Made by a program: the position numbers and the translations under genes. Of a stretch of 64,000 nucleotides of DNA, positions 24,449 to 33,787 are shown piece after piece. Source of the DNA: Candidatus Poribacteria bacterium. Its GTDB lineage: Bacteria; Poribacteria; WGA-4E; WGA-3G. The first letter of the stretch is position 1. Every line of letters begins with the position of its first letter. The stretch is from positions 24,070 to 88,069 of the forward strand of contig JAPPES010000127.1 in assembly GCA_028824125.1 (NCBI GenBank), given 5' to 3'. The notes under the pieces were generated by a model. It was not told the origin of the DNA and did no database searches. It worked only from the letters and a program-made list of their open reading frames with translations.

Positions 24449-26827
24449 ATGAATACCAAAAACCGAGCTGCATCCCAAAACAAGCCAAGAACGGTTGATG
24501 AAATTATTGATGAGATCGAGGAGAGATCCACAGATGGTGACTATATTTTTCGTGGCGAAGCTGAATGCTATGAAAAAGTCTCCTCAAATCTCTACCGTGA
24601 AATTAAGTCTATTATTGGATTTGAAAATGTTGATATCGGAAATTTTCAAGGTGAAATTATCGAACAAGCTAAAGATTATACCGATACAACGGGTAGTTTT
24701 GAAATTTTAACTGAACTCCAACACTATGGCGGTAAAACAAATTTGATTGATTTTACGCAAGACTATAAGGTTGCCCTTTTCTTTGCTTGCTATGGGACCC
24801 TCAACAAGCCCGGTAGAGTTATTATTTTACGAATAACCGATAAAATAAAAAAGATGCTTAGAGAACCACAGCATCCAAAGAAACGTGTCCTTGCCCAGAA
24901 AAGTGTGTTTATTCAGCCTCCCAAAGGTTATATTGAACGTAAAAAATACCATGTAATCTGTATTCCAGCATCTCTCAAATTTTTAGTATTACAGTATCTT
25001 CTTGAAGATCACGATATAGAACCTAAAACTATTTATAATGATATCCACGGGTTTATTGGTAGTTATAACAACCAATGGAAGTCTTATAGAGGTTTCTATA
25101 ATGGACTCACCTTACAAGATAGAGGAGATAAAGCAATGGATCCGAAGGAAAAACTGGAATCTTATGAGAAGGCAGTAGAGTATTATACTAGTGCTTTAGG
25201 GTTAGAAGTAGATGATGCTGCCGTCTATATGAACCGAGGCAATACTTACCTTGAACTAGGCAAAGTTGACAAGGCAATCGAAGATTTTAACACTGCGATA
25301 AATATGTATCCTTATTTTTCTGATGCCTTTTACAATCGAGGCACTGCCTATCTCAATTTAGACAAAATTGACAAAGCTATTGAAGACCTAAACACTGCAA
25401 TAGAACTCGAGCCAACTGATGCAGATGCTTATAGTAATCTTGGAAAAGCATACAGCATTAAAGGAAATATGGGTAGATCGATTGAAAATTATAACAATGC
25501 AGTACAACTGAAACCAGATGATGCTAATACTTACTGTGATCGTAGCCTTGTTTATATTGACACAGACGAAATTAGTGAAGCTATTAAAGATTTGGATACT
25601 GCGCTAAAATTGGATCCTGATAATGTAAAAGCCTATTATAATCGCGGGAGAGCTTACAGTATAAAACGTGACTACGAAAAGTCTATTAAAGACTATACGA
25701 AAGCGATAGAATTAGATATAGAATCTACTGGTCCTGATGGTCCAGCTGGGCCTAATGGTTCCTACCACAAACGAGGCCTTGATTACCTCAGCAGAAATGA
25801 ATTCGGCAAGGCTATTGCAGATTTTACTAAAGTTATAGAATGTAATTCTGAATTTGCTGATGCTTATCGTAAACGCGCTTTGGCCTATTTCGCAAAAGGT
25901 GAGTATGACTATGCTATCGCTGATGACACTAAATCTATAGAGTTAGGGCCCAATGATGCAGACATATATAATTCACGTGGTCTTACGTACTTTATGAAAC
26001 ATGAGCATGATTTAGCAATAGCAGACTATACTGAAGCAATTGAACTTGATCCGAATGATGCTAAAATCTATAATAATCGAGGTAATGCTTATGAATTCAA
26101 AGGCAACCATGACCTTGCTATTAAAGACTTTACCGAGGCAGTAAGAATCAATCCAAATTTTGCCACACCCTATAATGGTCTAGGTAATGTATATTATGGA
26201 AAAGGACAATTTGATAAGGCAATCACAAACCATACGAGAGCAATAGAACTTGATCCGAATAATGCTAGACTCTATGAAGCTCGCGGCAATGCTTATTCGC
26301 GAATAGGAGAAGTTGATAAAGCCTCCATGGATTATACTAAAGCTGCAGAACTTAAAGATAGTGAATTAGAAAAGACGATTGCTGACTGTACTAAAGCGAT
26401 TGAGTTTTATCCAAGTGAAGTAAATCATTATCAGAAACGGGCAAATTCTTATTTCAAAAAAGAGGAATACGATAAGGCTATTGTTGACTATACCAAAGTG
26501 ATAGAACTCAGTTCTGCAAATGCTAGAATATATTGTCAACGAGGCCTTCCCTATTTTCTCAAAGGTGAATACGACAAAGCAATTGATGACTTTAGCAAAG
26601 CGATAGAATTAGATCCAGATTTTGCAGGTGCCTATTGCTTCCGGGGAATAGTGCGGTTGCACACACGAGAATGGGATAAAGCTAAAGAAGATATAGATAT
26701 TTCCATAAATATGGGGGTGGATATTGTCAATGGGTTTCGTAGTGTCTATCAAAGCATTGAAAACTGTGAGCAGATAATTGGTACAAAGTTACCGGAAGAC
26801 ATTGTTACAATGTTAACACAGTCATAG
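24449..26827 (+). CDS. FRG-domain protein with long TPR array
   Basis: A 792-residue cytoplasmic protein without a signal peptide. Residues ~15-215 form an FRG domain, named for its conserved F/Y-R-G: DGDYIFRGEAECYEKVSSNL, then LTELQHYGGKTNLIDFTQDY and ALFFACYGTL. From ~230 to the end lie about 15 TPR units of the form NRGNTYLELGKVDKAIEDF. One unit is interrupted near residue 428 by a collagen-like Gly-X-Y insert (GPDGPAGPNGS). FRG domains occur in phage-defence and toxin-like loci, but their chemistry is not settled, so a defence role here is inference. No defence partners are adjacent; a nitroreductase gene follows. Confidence 0.85.
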   Translation: MNTKNRAASQNKPRTVDEIIDEIEERSTDGDYIFRGEAECYEKVSSNLYREIKSIIGFENVDIGNFQGEIIEQAKDYTDTTGSFEILTELQHYGGKTNLIDFTQDYKVALFFACYGTLNKPGRVIILRITDKIKKMLREPQHPKKRVLAQKSVFIQPPKGYIERKKYHVICIPASLKFLVLQYLLEDHDIEPKTIYNDIHGFIGSYNNQWKSYRGFYNGLTLQDRGDKAMDPKEKLESYEKAVEYYTSALGLEVDDAAVYMNRGNTYLELGKVDKAIEDFNTAINMYPYFSDAFYNRGTAYLNLDKIDKAIEDLNTAIELEPTDADAYSNLGKAYSIKGNMGRSIENYNNAVQLKPDDANTYCDRSLVYIDTDEISEAIKDLDTALKLDPDNVKAYYNRGRAYSIKRDYEKSIKDYTKAIELDIESTGPDGPAGPNGSYHKRGLDYLSRNEFGKAIADFTKVIECNSEFADAYRKRALAYFAKGEYDYAIADDTKSIELGPNDADIYNSRGLTYFMKHEHDLAIADYTEAIELDPNDAKIYNNRGNAYEFKGNHDLAIKDFTEAVRINPNFATPYNGLGNVYYGKGQFDKAITNHTRAIELDPNNARLYEARGNAYSRIGEVDKASMDYTKAAELKDSELEKTIADCTKAIEFYPSEVNHYQKRANSYFKKEEYDKAIVDYTKVIELSSANARIYCQRGLPYFLKGEYDKAIDDFSKAIELDPDFAGAYCFRGIVRLHTREWDKAKEDIDISINMGVDIVNGFRSVYQSIENCEQIIGTKLPEDIVTMLTQS

Positions 26828-26880
26828 CATTGCCTAGGGTCAATATTCGGTAAACTATAATCTAACAAGGAGGAACTTTC

Positions 26881-27450
26881 ATGGACGTAAAAGACGCAAT
26901 ACTTTCAAGACGAACCATTTTTAAATTCAAACAGGAACCCGTGCCGAACGATGTAATTGAACAAATCTTCAGTTACGGAATATGGGCACCGAATCACCAT
27001 GTCACCGAACCGTGGCGGTTTACCGTCATCGGTGAAAAAACAAAGTTGACCCTTGCACAACGTTACCGAGAAATTAAGATGGAGGACACACCCGACCACG
27101 TTGATGCGGAGAATCTGGCAAAGATAGGCGAATTGGCTTACGAAAAATTTATGTCCAAGCCAACGATTATCACTGTGTCCTGCATACAAGATGGTGACGA
27201 ACAACGGCAACGGGAAGATTACGCCGCTGCCTGTTGTGCAATGCAGAACGTTCAACTTGCTGCGTGGGATGCAGGAGTCGGCATGCAGTGGAGCACGGGC
27301 AGAATCACGATGGAAGAAAAGACCTATCAGTTGCTTGGGATAGATTCATCACAGGAATACATCATCGGTTTTTTCTATACCGGTTATCCTGCAGAGATAA
27401 AAGAACCGAAACGCAAACCCGCAGCGGAGTTTATCCGATGGGTGGCTTAA
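26881..27450 (+). CDS. Nitroreductase family protein
   Basis: A 189-residue FMN-dependent nitroreductase-fold protein. The N-terminal MDVKDAILSRRTIFKFKQEP holds the family's RRTxR-like FMN-binding arginines (here SRRTIFKF). It also has IWAPNHHVTEPWRFTVIGE, a mid-region CCAMQNVQLAAWDAGVGMQW and the C-terminal YIIGFFYTGYPAE. A GGAGG ribosome site lies just upstream. These enzymes use NAD(P)H to reduce nitro compounds, quinones or other substrates. The physiological substrate is not evident. Convergent with the amidohydrolase gene 26 bases away. Confidence 0.87.
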   Translation: MDVKDAILSRRTIFKFKQEPVPNDVIEQIFSYGIWAPNHHVTEPWRFTVIGEKTKLTLAQRYREIKMEDTPDHVDAENLAKIGELAYEKFMSKPTIITVSCIQDGDEQRQREDYAAACCAMQNVQLAAWDAGVGMQWSTGRITMEEKTYQLLGIDSSQEYIIGFFYTGYPAEIKEPKRKPAAEFIRWVA

Positions 27451-27475
27451 ACCGAAGATGCACAAACTGGAAAGT

Positions 27476-28315
27476 TTATGCTACATTTAACTGATATGCT
27501 GTTTTTGCATTTTGCCAGAAGAACTTTGCCTTGACTTCATCACCTTTCGGACTGAAGTAGTCGTCCACAATTTTTTGTACGACTTTATACTGTGCGAAAC
27601 GTTCAGATACAGGCCAGTTGCTTCCGTAGATCAGTCTATCTTGCCCAAACGCTTTCCATAAGACATCTATTGTTGGGGTGTAGTAGGTGACATCTTCGGG
27701 AGCAGGTGTTTGTCCTGTATGTTCCGCTAAACCCGATACCTTGCAGTAGACATTCGGATAGCGCGCAACTTCCTGGATTGCTGAAACCCACGCTGCATCA
27801 GGGGGATTACCGTCAACTCTAACGCCAGCGATGTGGTTAATCATAACGCGCATTGTCGGTGTATGTTCAACCAAGGCAGGCACGTTCCGCAGCGCATCAG
27901 GATTTATGAGGAGATCTAAAGTCAGTTCCTTTTCTGCTAATTTCTCAATATTCTTCATGAAGTTTGTATTGCTGAGTGACTGCAGGTGTCCGCCGCCAAG
28001 TCGTATCCCTCGGAAAAGCGGATTGGCAGAAAACCGATTCAGATTATCTTCAAAATCGGCATCGTTTGGGTTTAAATTGCCAACGAACCCGACAATAAAC
28101 GGTTCATTTGCAGCAAGGTCGAGAATCCACTGGTTGTCTTCAATCCACTTGCTTGCCTCAACGACTACAGTTCCCGTTACGCCTTCAGGCACAGCAAGTT
28201 TTTTATAGTCATCTGGCATAACGGTGCGGTAAAGTAGTTCATCATTGGGGTTTGGCCACGGCACATCTTCTGGGCGTGTCGGGTCATAAAAATGTGTATG
28301 TGTATCAATAATCAT
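27476..28315 (-). CDS. Amidohydrolase (fuconolactonase-like, amidohydrolase_2)
   Basis: About 279 residues from the ATG at 28315, which follows GAGGAGGAG; the track start at 28363 adds 16 residues in a region that overlaps the next gene. It opens MIIDTHTHFYDPTRPEDVPW, with the metal-binding HxH motif. It has a central GIRLGGGHLQSLSNTNF and LINPDALRNVPALV, and closes RLIYGSNWPVSERFAQYK. The acidic residue that binds the metal in the TIM barrel lies in the closing SNWP region. Related enzymes hydrolyse sugar lactones such as L-fucono-1,5-lactone, but the exact substrate is unassigned. It is divergent from the TPR lipoprotein gene. Confidence 0.85.
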   Translation of the reverse strand: MIIDTHTHFYDPTRPEDVPWPNPNDELLYRTVMPDDYKKLAVPEGVTGTVVVEASKWIEDNQWILDLAANEPFIVGFVGNLNPNDADFEDNLNRFSANPLFRGIRLGGGHLQSLSNTNFMKNIEKLAEKELTLDLLINPDALRNVPALVEHTPTMRVMINHIAGVRVDGNPPDAAWVSAIQEVARYPNVYCKVSGLAEHTGQTPAPEDVTYYTPTIDVLWKAFGQDRLIYGSNWPVSERFAQYKVVQKIVDDYFSPKGDEVKAKFFWQNAKTAYQLNVA

Positions 28316-29212
28316 CAATACTCCTCCTCTAAAATTGTAAGGAAACCAGACCGCTTTTCCCACCTGATAAGGGGGGCAGGGGGGTTACCAAGTGTCTCAA
28401 CGCTGCTATTCATTCTACTGCTAACCTGTTTTCTGTCCGGATGTCCTGCTCCCGATGAAGCGCAACAGCAGCGGAGAGAACTCCAGCGCGAGGCTTTAAA
28501 ACTTGAAATGGGGCAAGAACTCAATCCGATTGATCCGGAAGGGCATGTTGCGTTAGGAAAAATCTATTATCAGTTAAGGGAACATGAAAAAGCGATAGAA
28601 TCCTTTCAAGCAGCACTTTCGCTTGACGACAAACATCAACATGCATATAACAATTTGGGTTTAGTTTACATTGATCTTCGCCTATTTCTCCTTGCGATAG
28701 ATATGTTTCAAGCTGCACTTGAAATTGCCCCAGAGAACCCTGCCTTTTATAACAATCTTGGTTACGCTTACGATCTGTCGGACAGATTTGCCGAAGCATT
28801 GGAGGCTTATCGCAATGCCTTAGATGCCGACCCTGCGTTTGTGGATGCTTATTACAACCTTGCGGATGCGTTTCTAAACCGAGAATCTTATCAGGAGGCT
28901 ATTCAGTATTATAAGGCAGGAATAGAACTTGATGGCGGTGATGCTACGGTCTATTTTAACCTCGGACTTGCCTACCAAGAAACCGATGAACAACTCAATG
29001 CTATCCGAGCGTATGAAAAGGGTGTATCTCTTGATGCTGATGAAGTAGAAGCTTATTATCGCCTTGCGCTGGCATACCAAAAAAAAGGTGATCACGTCAT
29101 GATGCACCGCTATTTAGATACGTTTCTTGAAAAGGCTGAAGGTGTCCCTCAATTTGAAAAACAATATCTCGCTGCAAAACGGATGCGTCAACAAATATCG
29201 GAAGATAGGTAA
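28292..29212 (+). CDS. TPR-repeat lipoprotein
   Basis: A 306-residue protein. The lipobox is CFLSGC, so it should be lipid-anchored and face the periplasm. Six or more TPR units follow (ALGKIYYQLREHEKAIESFQ, YNNLGYAYDLSDRFAEALEA). The ATG at 28292 overlaps the divergent amidohydrolase start by 24 bases and gives an oddly long, charged N-terminus before the signal peptide. The upstream stretch (CACCTGATAAGGGGGGCAGG) looks like inserted repeat DNA, so the true start may be a non-ATG codon closer to the hydrophobic core. Likely scaffold for an outer-membrane or cell-wall complex; partner unknown. Confidence 0.75.
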   Translation: MCMCINNHQYSSSKIVRKPDRFSHLIRGAGGLPSVSTLLFILLLTCFLSGCPAPDEAQQQRRELQREALKLEMGQELNPIDPEGHVALGKIYYQLREHEKAIESFQAALSLDDKHQHAYNNLGLVYIDLRLFLLAIDMFQAALEIAPENPAFYNNLGYAYDLSDRFAEALEAYRNALDADPAFVDAYYNLADAFLNRESYQEAIQYYKAGIELDGGDATVYFNLGLAYQETDEQLNAIRAYEKGVSLDADEVEAYYRLALAYQKKGDHVMMHRYLDTFLEKAEGVPQFEKQYLAAKRMRQQISEDR

Positions 29213-29235
29213 ACCTACGAACTGCGCTTTTCAAC

Positions 29236-30756
29236 CTACAGAATATACCTACTTAAATCCTGATCCTTAACGATTTCTGCCAATTCACCTCTGACATAAT
29301 CTGCGTCAACAGTAACGCTCTTCTCCTCAAGATCGGGGGCATCAAAAAATAGATTTTCAAAAAGTTTTTCCATAATGGTGTGCAGACGACGGGCACCGAT
29401 ATCTTCCACAGACTCGTTCACCTGAAACGCAAGCGCAGCGATTTCGTCAATCGCATCTTCCGTAATATCTGCTTCTATTCCTTCTGTCTGCAGAAGTGCC
29501 GTATACTGCTTAACTAAAGCGTTTTTCGGTTCTGTCAAAATAGATTGAAAGTCGCTTTTATTTAGACTTTTGAGTTCAACACGGATAGGAAACCTCCCCT
29601 GAAGTTCAGGAATGAGGTCTGACGGATTAGAGACATGAAAAGCACCCGCAGCGATGAACAAGATGTGATGTGTCCGCACCGCACCATATTTCGTTGTGAC
29701 GGTACTTCCTTCAATAATCGGCAGAATATCGCGTTGCACACCCTCGCGTGATACGTCCGGCCCCTGCCGAGATTCGCGCCCCGCGATTTTATCAATTTCA
29801 TCCAAGAAGACGATCCCAGAGTTTTCAACACGTTCAATCGCTTCGCTGATGACAGTATCCATATCAATCAGTTTTTCCGCTTCCTCTTGCATCAGAATTT
29901 GTCGTGCTTCGGACACATTCACCCGCCGTTTTTTTGTTTGGTTCGGGAGAATGTTGCTGAACATATCTTTAAAATTAATATCCATCTCCTCAATACCACC
30001 CGGCGAAAATATCTCAACAAACGGCATACTTCGACTTTTCATGTTGATTTCAACGTCTTTGTCTTCGAATTTACCATCCTTCAGTTGCTGCCGTAACTTT
30101 TCACGCGTCTTGAGGTGTCGTTCGCGTTGTTTCTCTAAAGCTTCACTTTGCTCGTCAGCTGTGTCTACTAAATCAAACGGAAATGGGATGTCGTCATCAT
30201 CTATATCAAGGTCATCATCTATATCAAGATCATTATCTATATCAAGGTCATCATCTATATCAAGGTCATCAGGGGTTTCTTGATTGCGTTGATTTTTTAA
30301 AGACCGAGGCATCGGGAATAAGCAGTCTAATAAACGTTCTTCCGCTAATCCTAATGCTTTTTCTTCAACAGAAGCGGTTTGTTCTGCTTTCACTCTGCTA
30401 ATTGAAAGTTCTGTAAGATCGCGAATCATTGATTCAACATCACGTCCAACGTAACCGATTTCCGTATATTTAGATGCTTCAACCTTGATAAACGGTGCAT
30501 CAACAAGGCGCGCAAGCCGCCGTGCAATTTCTGTTTTACCTACACCCGTTGAGCCGATCATAATGATGTTTTTTGGTGAAACTTCATCTTGCATATCGTC
30601 CGCAAGCATCTGCCGACGGGCGCGATTACGCAGCGCAATCGCAACGCTCCGTTTCGCTTCAAACTGCCCAATAATATACTTATCAAGCTCTTCAACAATT
30701 TGTCGTGGCGTTAGCGCGTCTGCTAAGATTTTCGTTTCAACAGTTGATTTCTCCAA
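29236..30756 (-). CDS. hslU: ATP-dependent protease ATPase subunit HslU
   Basis: A 506-residue AAA+ unfoldase that pairs with HslV. N-terminal [20 protein letters not shown], Walker [18 protein letters not shown], the pore motif [11 protein letters not shown], Walker [17 protein letters not shown], sensor region [11 protein letters not shown], and a C-terminal YIL end that fits the activation of HslV. The I-domain (residues ~155-200) contains four copies of an acidic six-residue unit (DDLDID), encoded by an 18-base tandem repeat at about 30196-30270. That makes it longer than the usual ~440-460 residues. hslV ends 68 bases upstream, so they are an operon. Confidence 0.95.
   Translation of the reverse strand: MEKSTVETKILADALTPRQIVEELDKYIIGQFEAKRSVAIALRNRARRQMLADDMQDEVSPKNIIMIGSTGVGKTEIARRLARLVDAPFIKVEASKYTEIGYVGRDVESMIRDLTELSISRVKAEQTASVEEKALGLAEERLLDCLFPMPRSLKNQRNQETPDDLDIDDDLDIDNDLDIDDDLDIDDDDIPFPFDLVDTADEQSEALEKQRERHLKTREKLRQQLKDGKFEDKDVEINMKSRSMPFVEIFSPGGIEEMDINFKDMFSNILPNQTKKRRVNVSEARQILMQEEAEKLIDMDTVISEAIERVENSGIVFLDEIDKIAGRESRQGPDVSREGVQRDILPIIEGSTVTTKYGAVRTHHILFIAAGAFHVSNPSDLIPELQGRFPIRVELKSLNKSDFQSILTEPKNALVKQYTALLQTEGIEADITEDAIDEIAALAFQVNESVEDIGARRLHTIMEKLFENLFFDAPDLEEKSVTVDADYVRGELAEIVKDQDLSRYIL
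30196..30270. repeat. 18-base tandem repeat inside hslU
   Basis: The unit CATCATCTATATCAAGGT recurs about four times in tandem, with one variant (AAGATCATT). It encodes DDLDID repeats in the HslU I-domain and keeps the frame because the unit is a multiple of three. Copy number could vary by slippage between strains. Confidence 0.8.
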
Positions 30757-30824
30757 TGTAACCTCCTAAAAGATGGTGGCACACGCCTCTGTGCCGCAAC
30801 CAAAATAACAGAAATTTGAGTATC

Positions 30825-31385
30825 CTATTCTTCAGTTTCAATTGATTCAATTTCAATCTGCGCGTTTGTGTAGATGCAGATTTCACTTGTAATTTTTAAT
30901 GCTTCAGCGACAACTTCAGCGGCGGTCAGCTTTGAGTATTTGAGTAGTGCTCGGGAAGCAGAGAGCGCAATAGAACCACCTGAACCGATAGCGAGAATGT
31001 CGTCGTCAGGAATGATGAGATCGCCGTTGCCGGAAATTAGGTAGCTATCGTTTTCATTGATCGCTATCATCAAAGCATCCGTACGTCTAAGAATGCGATC
31101 ACTACGCCAATCTCTTGCGAGTTCCACCGAAGCTTTCTGCAGGTTGCCTCGGTACTGTTCCAATTTTTTCTCTAAATTTTCATAGAGTGTGAGGGCATCT
31201 GAAGCAGAACCGGCGAACCCGATAAGAACGCTATCCTGGTAAATTTTGCGAATTTTACGAGCACTGTGTTTAATAGCAGTATCGCCTAACGTAACCTGAC
31301 CGTCCCCGCCAATAGCGATTTGCCCGTTTCGGCGCACCGCCAATATGGTTGTTGAACGTATCCTTTTCTTTTTAAGTAGGTCCAT
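30825..31385 (-). CDS. hslV: ATP-dependent protease peptidase subunit HslV
   Basis: About 186 residues from the ATG at 31385; the track start at 31457 adds 24 residues that lack homology. It starts MDLLKKKRIRS and then TTILAVRRNGQIAIGGDGQV, so after removal of a short propeptide the new N-terminal residue would be the catalytic threonine. The proteasome-like fold continues with GFAGSASDALTLYENLEKKL and DDILAIGSGGSIALSASRAL. HslU follows on the same strand 68 bases later. The gap holds a small palindrome (GGTGGCACACGCCTCTGTGCC) of the dispersed-repeat type. Confidence 0.93.
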   Translation of the reverse strand: MDLLKKKRIRSTTILAVRRNGQIAIGGDGQVTLGDTAIKHSARKIRKIYQDSVLIGFAGSASDALTLYENLEKKLEQYRGNLQKASVELARDWRSDRILRRTDALMIAINENDSYLISGNGDLIIPDDDILAIGSGGSIALSASRALLKYSKLTAAEVVAEALKITSEICIYTNAQIEIESIETEE

Positions 31386-31565
31386 ATCTTTCCTAATATT
31401 ATAATACCTAATTAACGTGATCCATCTTGTTAAGTGTGCAGTTAGGAAACCGCACACGCAGAATACTACACGCGTATTCAGCGTTGATTCACCGTCGGAA
31501 AAAGATAAATCCCGTATGTCTCATCTGTAATTTGTTAAACGTTAACTATACTTATCTTTTTTTAC

Positions 31566-32261
31566 TTATAGTCTCCAAAAGATGAGAAAACTCGAAAACA
31601 TCACTATTCCCATGAAAAGCCCACACCGTATTCCAGCTATCAATGCATGTTGCTTACGGTGAAAGTAATAAGGATATAGGGTGTAAGTAAGCAAAAATGT
31701 AATTGGGATAAAAATTGGAACGGTAGCAATGTGTGAAATATTATCAACACGCAGAACATTCCATTCCCATAGTTCTTTTCCAAGTCCGTAAATAGCGATG
31801 CTTCCAATCGCAGCGACAATCCCTGTTATTCCTGAAGCAGCGAAACAGTGCAGGCCGAACATTTCAAGCCGATGGTAGCAGTAAACGGCTAATGTCCCGA
31901 AAAGCACCCAAGTCATTATCAAGCCAATAGGTGTCGTTACATTTATCCCAAAATCGGAACTGGTGTAGACGATAAACTGCAATTTTCTTGAAAATAACCA
32001 GTCCATCGGCAGGTATGTTGCTGTAGCTGCCGATCCAAATAGAACACTATGGAATAGTAGCTGGGACGATCCATCCTTAGCAGTATTTCGATTTAATTGA
32101 ATGAGATAACCGAACCATCCGATTGCAAATAATAAATTTGGGTAAAGCCACCAAATAGCTCCAATTCCAAACGACCTGATCGGCAATAAAAACAGTAATA
32201 AGAACGTTAAAAATGTGGTAAAGACTACAGTAAGTACGGCTTTATCTGTTTTGATACTCAT
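31566..32261 (-). CDS. Polytopic membrane protein of unknown family
   Basis: A 231-residue protein with about six or seven hydrophobic helices, for example FLTFLLLFLLPIRSFGIGAI, ILMTWVLFGTLAVYCYH-like and GLFMGIVMFSSFLIFW at the C-terminus. Conserved-looking residues within the helices include WWLYPN and ELWEWN. No signal motif or enzymatic signature is recognisable. It lies 48 bases after the start of the ArsA-like ATPase gene, same strand, and could be co-transcribed with it. I do not assign a family. Confidence 0.75.
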   Translation of the reverse strand: MSIKTDKAVLTVVFTTFLTFLLLFLLPIRSFGIGAIWWLYPNLLFAIGWFGYLIQLNRNTAKDGSSQLLFHSVLFGSAATATYLPMDWLFSRKLQFIVYTSSDFGINVTTPIGLIMTWVLFGTLAVYCYHRLEMFGLHCFAASGITGIVAAIGSIAIYGLGKELWEWNVLRVDNISHIATVPIFIPITFLLTYTLYPYYFHRKQHALIAGIRCGLFMGIVMFSSFLIFWRL

Positions 32262-32309
32262 TATTGTTCTCTAAAAGCGCAATTTGAGACGTGTAACTTT
32301 ACCGAAAGT

Positions 32310-33488
32310 TTATTGAAAGGTGATGACAAGTTGCTGTTCCATAAGTTTTGCACCTGTGGCTTTAGTGTTTGCAAGGCTGCGTGGTAAGGCAACATGTCGC
32401 TTGAAACCGCCAATTGTAACGATTAACTCATCGCCATGCTTCGCAAGGTTAACTTCTTGTTTCGTTAAAAATGGAAGTTGCATCACAAGTTGATAAATAC
32501 CGTCAACTTTCCGAAATTGATATGGACTCTGTTCAGAAAATCTTTCTGCAGGATCAATGTCAGGATAGAGGACATCTCCCAACCTGCGGAGTCCCGTTTC
32601 CCCAACAATTTGATCGTCAAAAAGATTAACCTTCCAAATTGGTACATCCGAAAAATAGTTCTCGGCTTCTGCAATATATTGATGTTGTGTCTGTTTCCAA
32701 GCTTCAAAAAACTTTACATCAATCCCTTCAGGGAAAATACGGTTGATAATGATCGCGTCAATACATAATCCGTAAAGACAGAAGTACATAAATGCCCGTT
32801 GTGTCTCTTTGATGACGATTTTTTCTGGATTTGTTACCAAACGCACTGTCGTAATTTTTGGGTCCGTTAGCACTGTGTCTATACCTTCCAGTTTATCAAA
32901 GAGGTTCTGAATATTTTGGAAGTAAGTATCCTTGGGTATCGGGACAGAACTGACCTTTTCAATCACAGGTCCTGCGATTCTTGCAAGATTCCGTTCTAAT
33001 TTGAAGATACGATTCATATACCATTCAAGTGTAGTGGGGATGCTAACAAACCGCAACGATTCACCAGTCGGCGCACAGTCAAGGATAATAACATCATACG
33101 TGTTTTCACGGACATACTGGTTGATGTAAAGCAGCGCACAGATCTCTTCCATCCCCGGAAATACAGCTATCTCCTCTGCAACGAGGCTTTCTAAACCAGA
33201 ACGGTTCAGTAATGAACGGATATAGTTGTAAACCTCATCCCAATATTCAACAATTGCGTCTTGAACGTTAATTTCCTGTATCCAAAGATTGTCGCTGATT
33301 TGTATCTGTTTTTCGGTAGGTTGTGCTATAAGGTATGCTTCACTATCAAACGAGTCGCGGAGCGAATGTGCTACGTCAAGTGAGATGACAAGCGTCTTAT
33401 ACCCAAGTGATGCCAGCTTCATGCCTGTCGCAGCAGAGATAGTCGTTTTGCCGACACCTCCTTTACCCGTATAAAAAATAATTCGCAC
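32310..33488 (-). CDS. ArsA/Get3-family ATPase with HSP20-like C-terminus
   Basis: A 392-residue P-loop ATPase. Its deviant Walker A is YTGKGGVGKTTISAATGM. Switch I is at SLDVAHSLRDSF, and the switch II region is VIILDCAPTGESLRF. The last ~65 residues (QLPFLTKQEVNLAKHGDELI and HVALPRSLANTKATG) form the ArsA_HSP20-like domain found in many bacterial and plastid members. A single ATPase half and no arsenite-cysteine motif argue against a classic arsenite pump; a Get3-like chaperone role for tail-anchored or membrane proteins is possible. No arsB or ars regulator is present. Confidence 0.87.
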   Translation of the reverse strand: MRIIFYTGKGGVGKTTISAATGMKLASLGYKTLVISLDVAHSLRDSFDSEAYLIAQPTEKQIQISDNLWIQEINVQDAIVEYWDEVYNYIRSLLNRSGLESLVAEEIAVFPGMEEICALLYINQYVRENTYDVIILDCAPTGESLRFVSIPTTLEWYMNRIFKLERNLARIAGPVIEKVSSVPIPKDTYFQNIQNLFDKLEGIDTVLTDPKITTVRLVTNPEKIVIKETQRAFMYFCLYGLCIDAIIINRIFPEGIDVKFFEAWKQTQHQYIAEAENYFSDVPIWKVNLFDDQIVGETGLRRLGDVLYPDIDPAERFSEQSPYQFRKVDGIYQLVMQLPFLTKQEVNLAKHGDELIVTIGGFKRHVALPRSLANTKATGAKLMEQQLVITFQ

Positions 33489-33617
33489 TGTTCAAAATCC
33501 AATTTATCTGTTTGTTTTTTGTTAAGTATATCTTAAAATATAGCGGATTTGCAATAAGTTATTGATAGGGATATAAATATAGTGAAGAATGACGTAGTCC
33601 AATCGCAAGTAATATCT

Positions 33618-33784
33618 TATAGTGAAATTCGAAAATATGTGGACATCTCAATGAACAATTCCCACACCATCTCACTGGCAAGGCGGGGAATCATGGCGAA
33701 TACCGGACGCGTATTCGCCATGATTCATACCGTTGATTTCTTCCTAACCTCACCAATGTCCAGGTAATTGTGGATTTCACTATA
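33618..33784. repeat. MITE-like element, TATAGT family, copy 2
   Basis: The 167-base noncoding element has 29-base terminal inverted repeats that begin TATAGTGAAATTC and end in ATTTCACTATA, with a few mismatches. The internal palindrome is perfect, AATCATGGCGAATAC (33689-33703) with its complement at 33711-33725. The ORF listed at 33582-33767 lies inside it and is not credible as a gene. A nearby fragment at 33572 begins with a similar left end (TATAGTGAAGAA). Confidence 0.65.
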
Positions 33785-33787
33785 AAA

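Noticed and set aside
29696-30283. 195-residue plus-strand ORF opposite hslU
   Set aside because: Rich in Ser/Ile/Arg repeats mirrored from the acidic DLDID repeats; antisense shadow of hslU.
33582-33767. 61-residue ORF on the plus strand
   Set aside because: It lies inside the inverted-repeat element and spans its palindrome. No ribosome site and no recognisable protein.
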